Program-made: the position numbers and the translations under genes
The notes under the pieces: model-generated
Databases searched by the model: none
What the model was told of the DNA's origin: nothing
Seen by the model: the letters and a program-made list of their open reading frames with translations, nothing else
Shown: one piece after another, positions 63,942 through 64,000 of the stretch
Position numbering within the stretch: position 1 is the first letter of the stretch
How the letters are laid out: each line of letters opens with the position of its first letter
From: Streptomyces bambusae
GTDB taxonomy: Bacteria; Actinomycetota; Actinomycetes; Streptomycetales; Streptomycetaceae
Length of the DNA stretch: 64,000 bases
NCBI RefSeq assembly: GCF_020532645.1
Contig: NZ_JAJAUZ010000016.1
Coordinates: forward strand, 62,001-126,000
Direction of reading: 5' to 3'

Positions 63942-63967
63942 CGCGCGCACCGGGTCCGGTGCGCGCG
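63942..63967 (-). terminator. Terminator of the gene entering from the right edge
   Basis: 12-bp perfect stem CGCGCGCACCGG / CCGGTGCGCGCG, 5 bp after a TAG stop. Confidence 0.75.
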
Positions 63968-63972
63968 GCGTC

Positions 63973-64000
63973 CTACTTCTCCAGCCGGCCCTTCGCCCGG
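63973..64000 (-). CDS. C-terminal end of an unidentified gene
   Basis: An open minus-strand frame reads RAKGRLEK and TAG (63975-63973), directly before a strong terminator. Only about 8 codons are in the window. It could encode the repressor of the MFS gene, but nothing in these residues shows that. Confidence 0.4.

Overview
The window is very GC-rich actinobacterial chromosome. Gene content and order, long acidic or Ala-rich protein tails, GTG/TTG starts and Streptomyces-type intergenic palindromes point strongly to Streptomyces or a close relative. Nearly everything is housekeeping core genome on the minus strand. I see no IS element, prophage, CRISPR array, rRNA gene or biosynthetic cluster.

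Layout. (1) About 1-11.1 kb: t6A tRNA-modification genes tsaD-rimI-tsaB and tsaE, with cell-wall and cofactor genes alr, nnrD/E, acpS and glmS, an alpha/beta hydrolase, a lipoprotein, a transpeptidase-like protein without its catalytic Cys, and a 71-codon ORF under an iron-box-like palindrome. (2) 11.4-15.9 kb: coaA, a DUF389 membrane protein, glmM and the rplM-rpsI operon. (3) 16.1-20.8 kb: a GT87-like membrane protein, an ABC-F ATPase, an anchored protein of unknown function and truA. (4) 20.9-27.2 kb: infA-rpmJ-rpsM-rpsK-rpoA-rplQ, then map and the secY-adk pair. (5) 27.6-37.2 kb: the spc block (rplN to rplO) and S10 block (rpsJ to rpsQ). (6) 37.7-42.1 kb: the str operon rpsL-rpsG-fusA-tuf, directly beside S10. 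(7) 42.4-58.2 kb: a YfhO-like membrane protein, then tRNA-Trp, secE, nusG, rplK, rplA, a lipoprotein, rplJ, rplL, rpoB and rpoC. (8) 58.4-64 kb: an aspartate aminotransferase, an adenosine-deaminase-family protein, a hypothetical protein, murB, a DHA2-type MFS exporter and the end of one more gene.

How it works together. The core is the gene-expression machinery: RNA polymerase alpha, beta and beta', NusG, about 30 ribosomal proteins, EF-G, EF-Tu, IF-1, SecE/SecY, methionine aminopeptidase and tRNA-Trp. The flanks supply tRNA modification, UDP-GlcNAc (GlmS, GlmM), D-alanine (Alr), MurB, CoA and carrier-protein activation.

The least ordinary signals are regulatory. From secE to rpoC almost every gene border carries a strong hairpin, and the rplJ leader holds a terminator with a competing partner arm. 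Other points are paired hairpins at the S10/spc border, competing hairpins between fusA and tuf, a palindromic repeat inside the rpoA-rplQ gap, a His-rich extension on TsaD and the iron-box-like site near tsaE. I found no clearly new multi-gene system. All calls come from reading sequence; no search or folding program was run.
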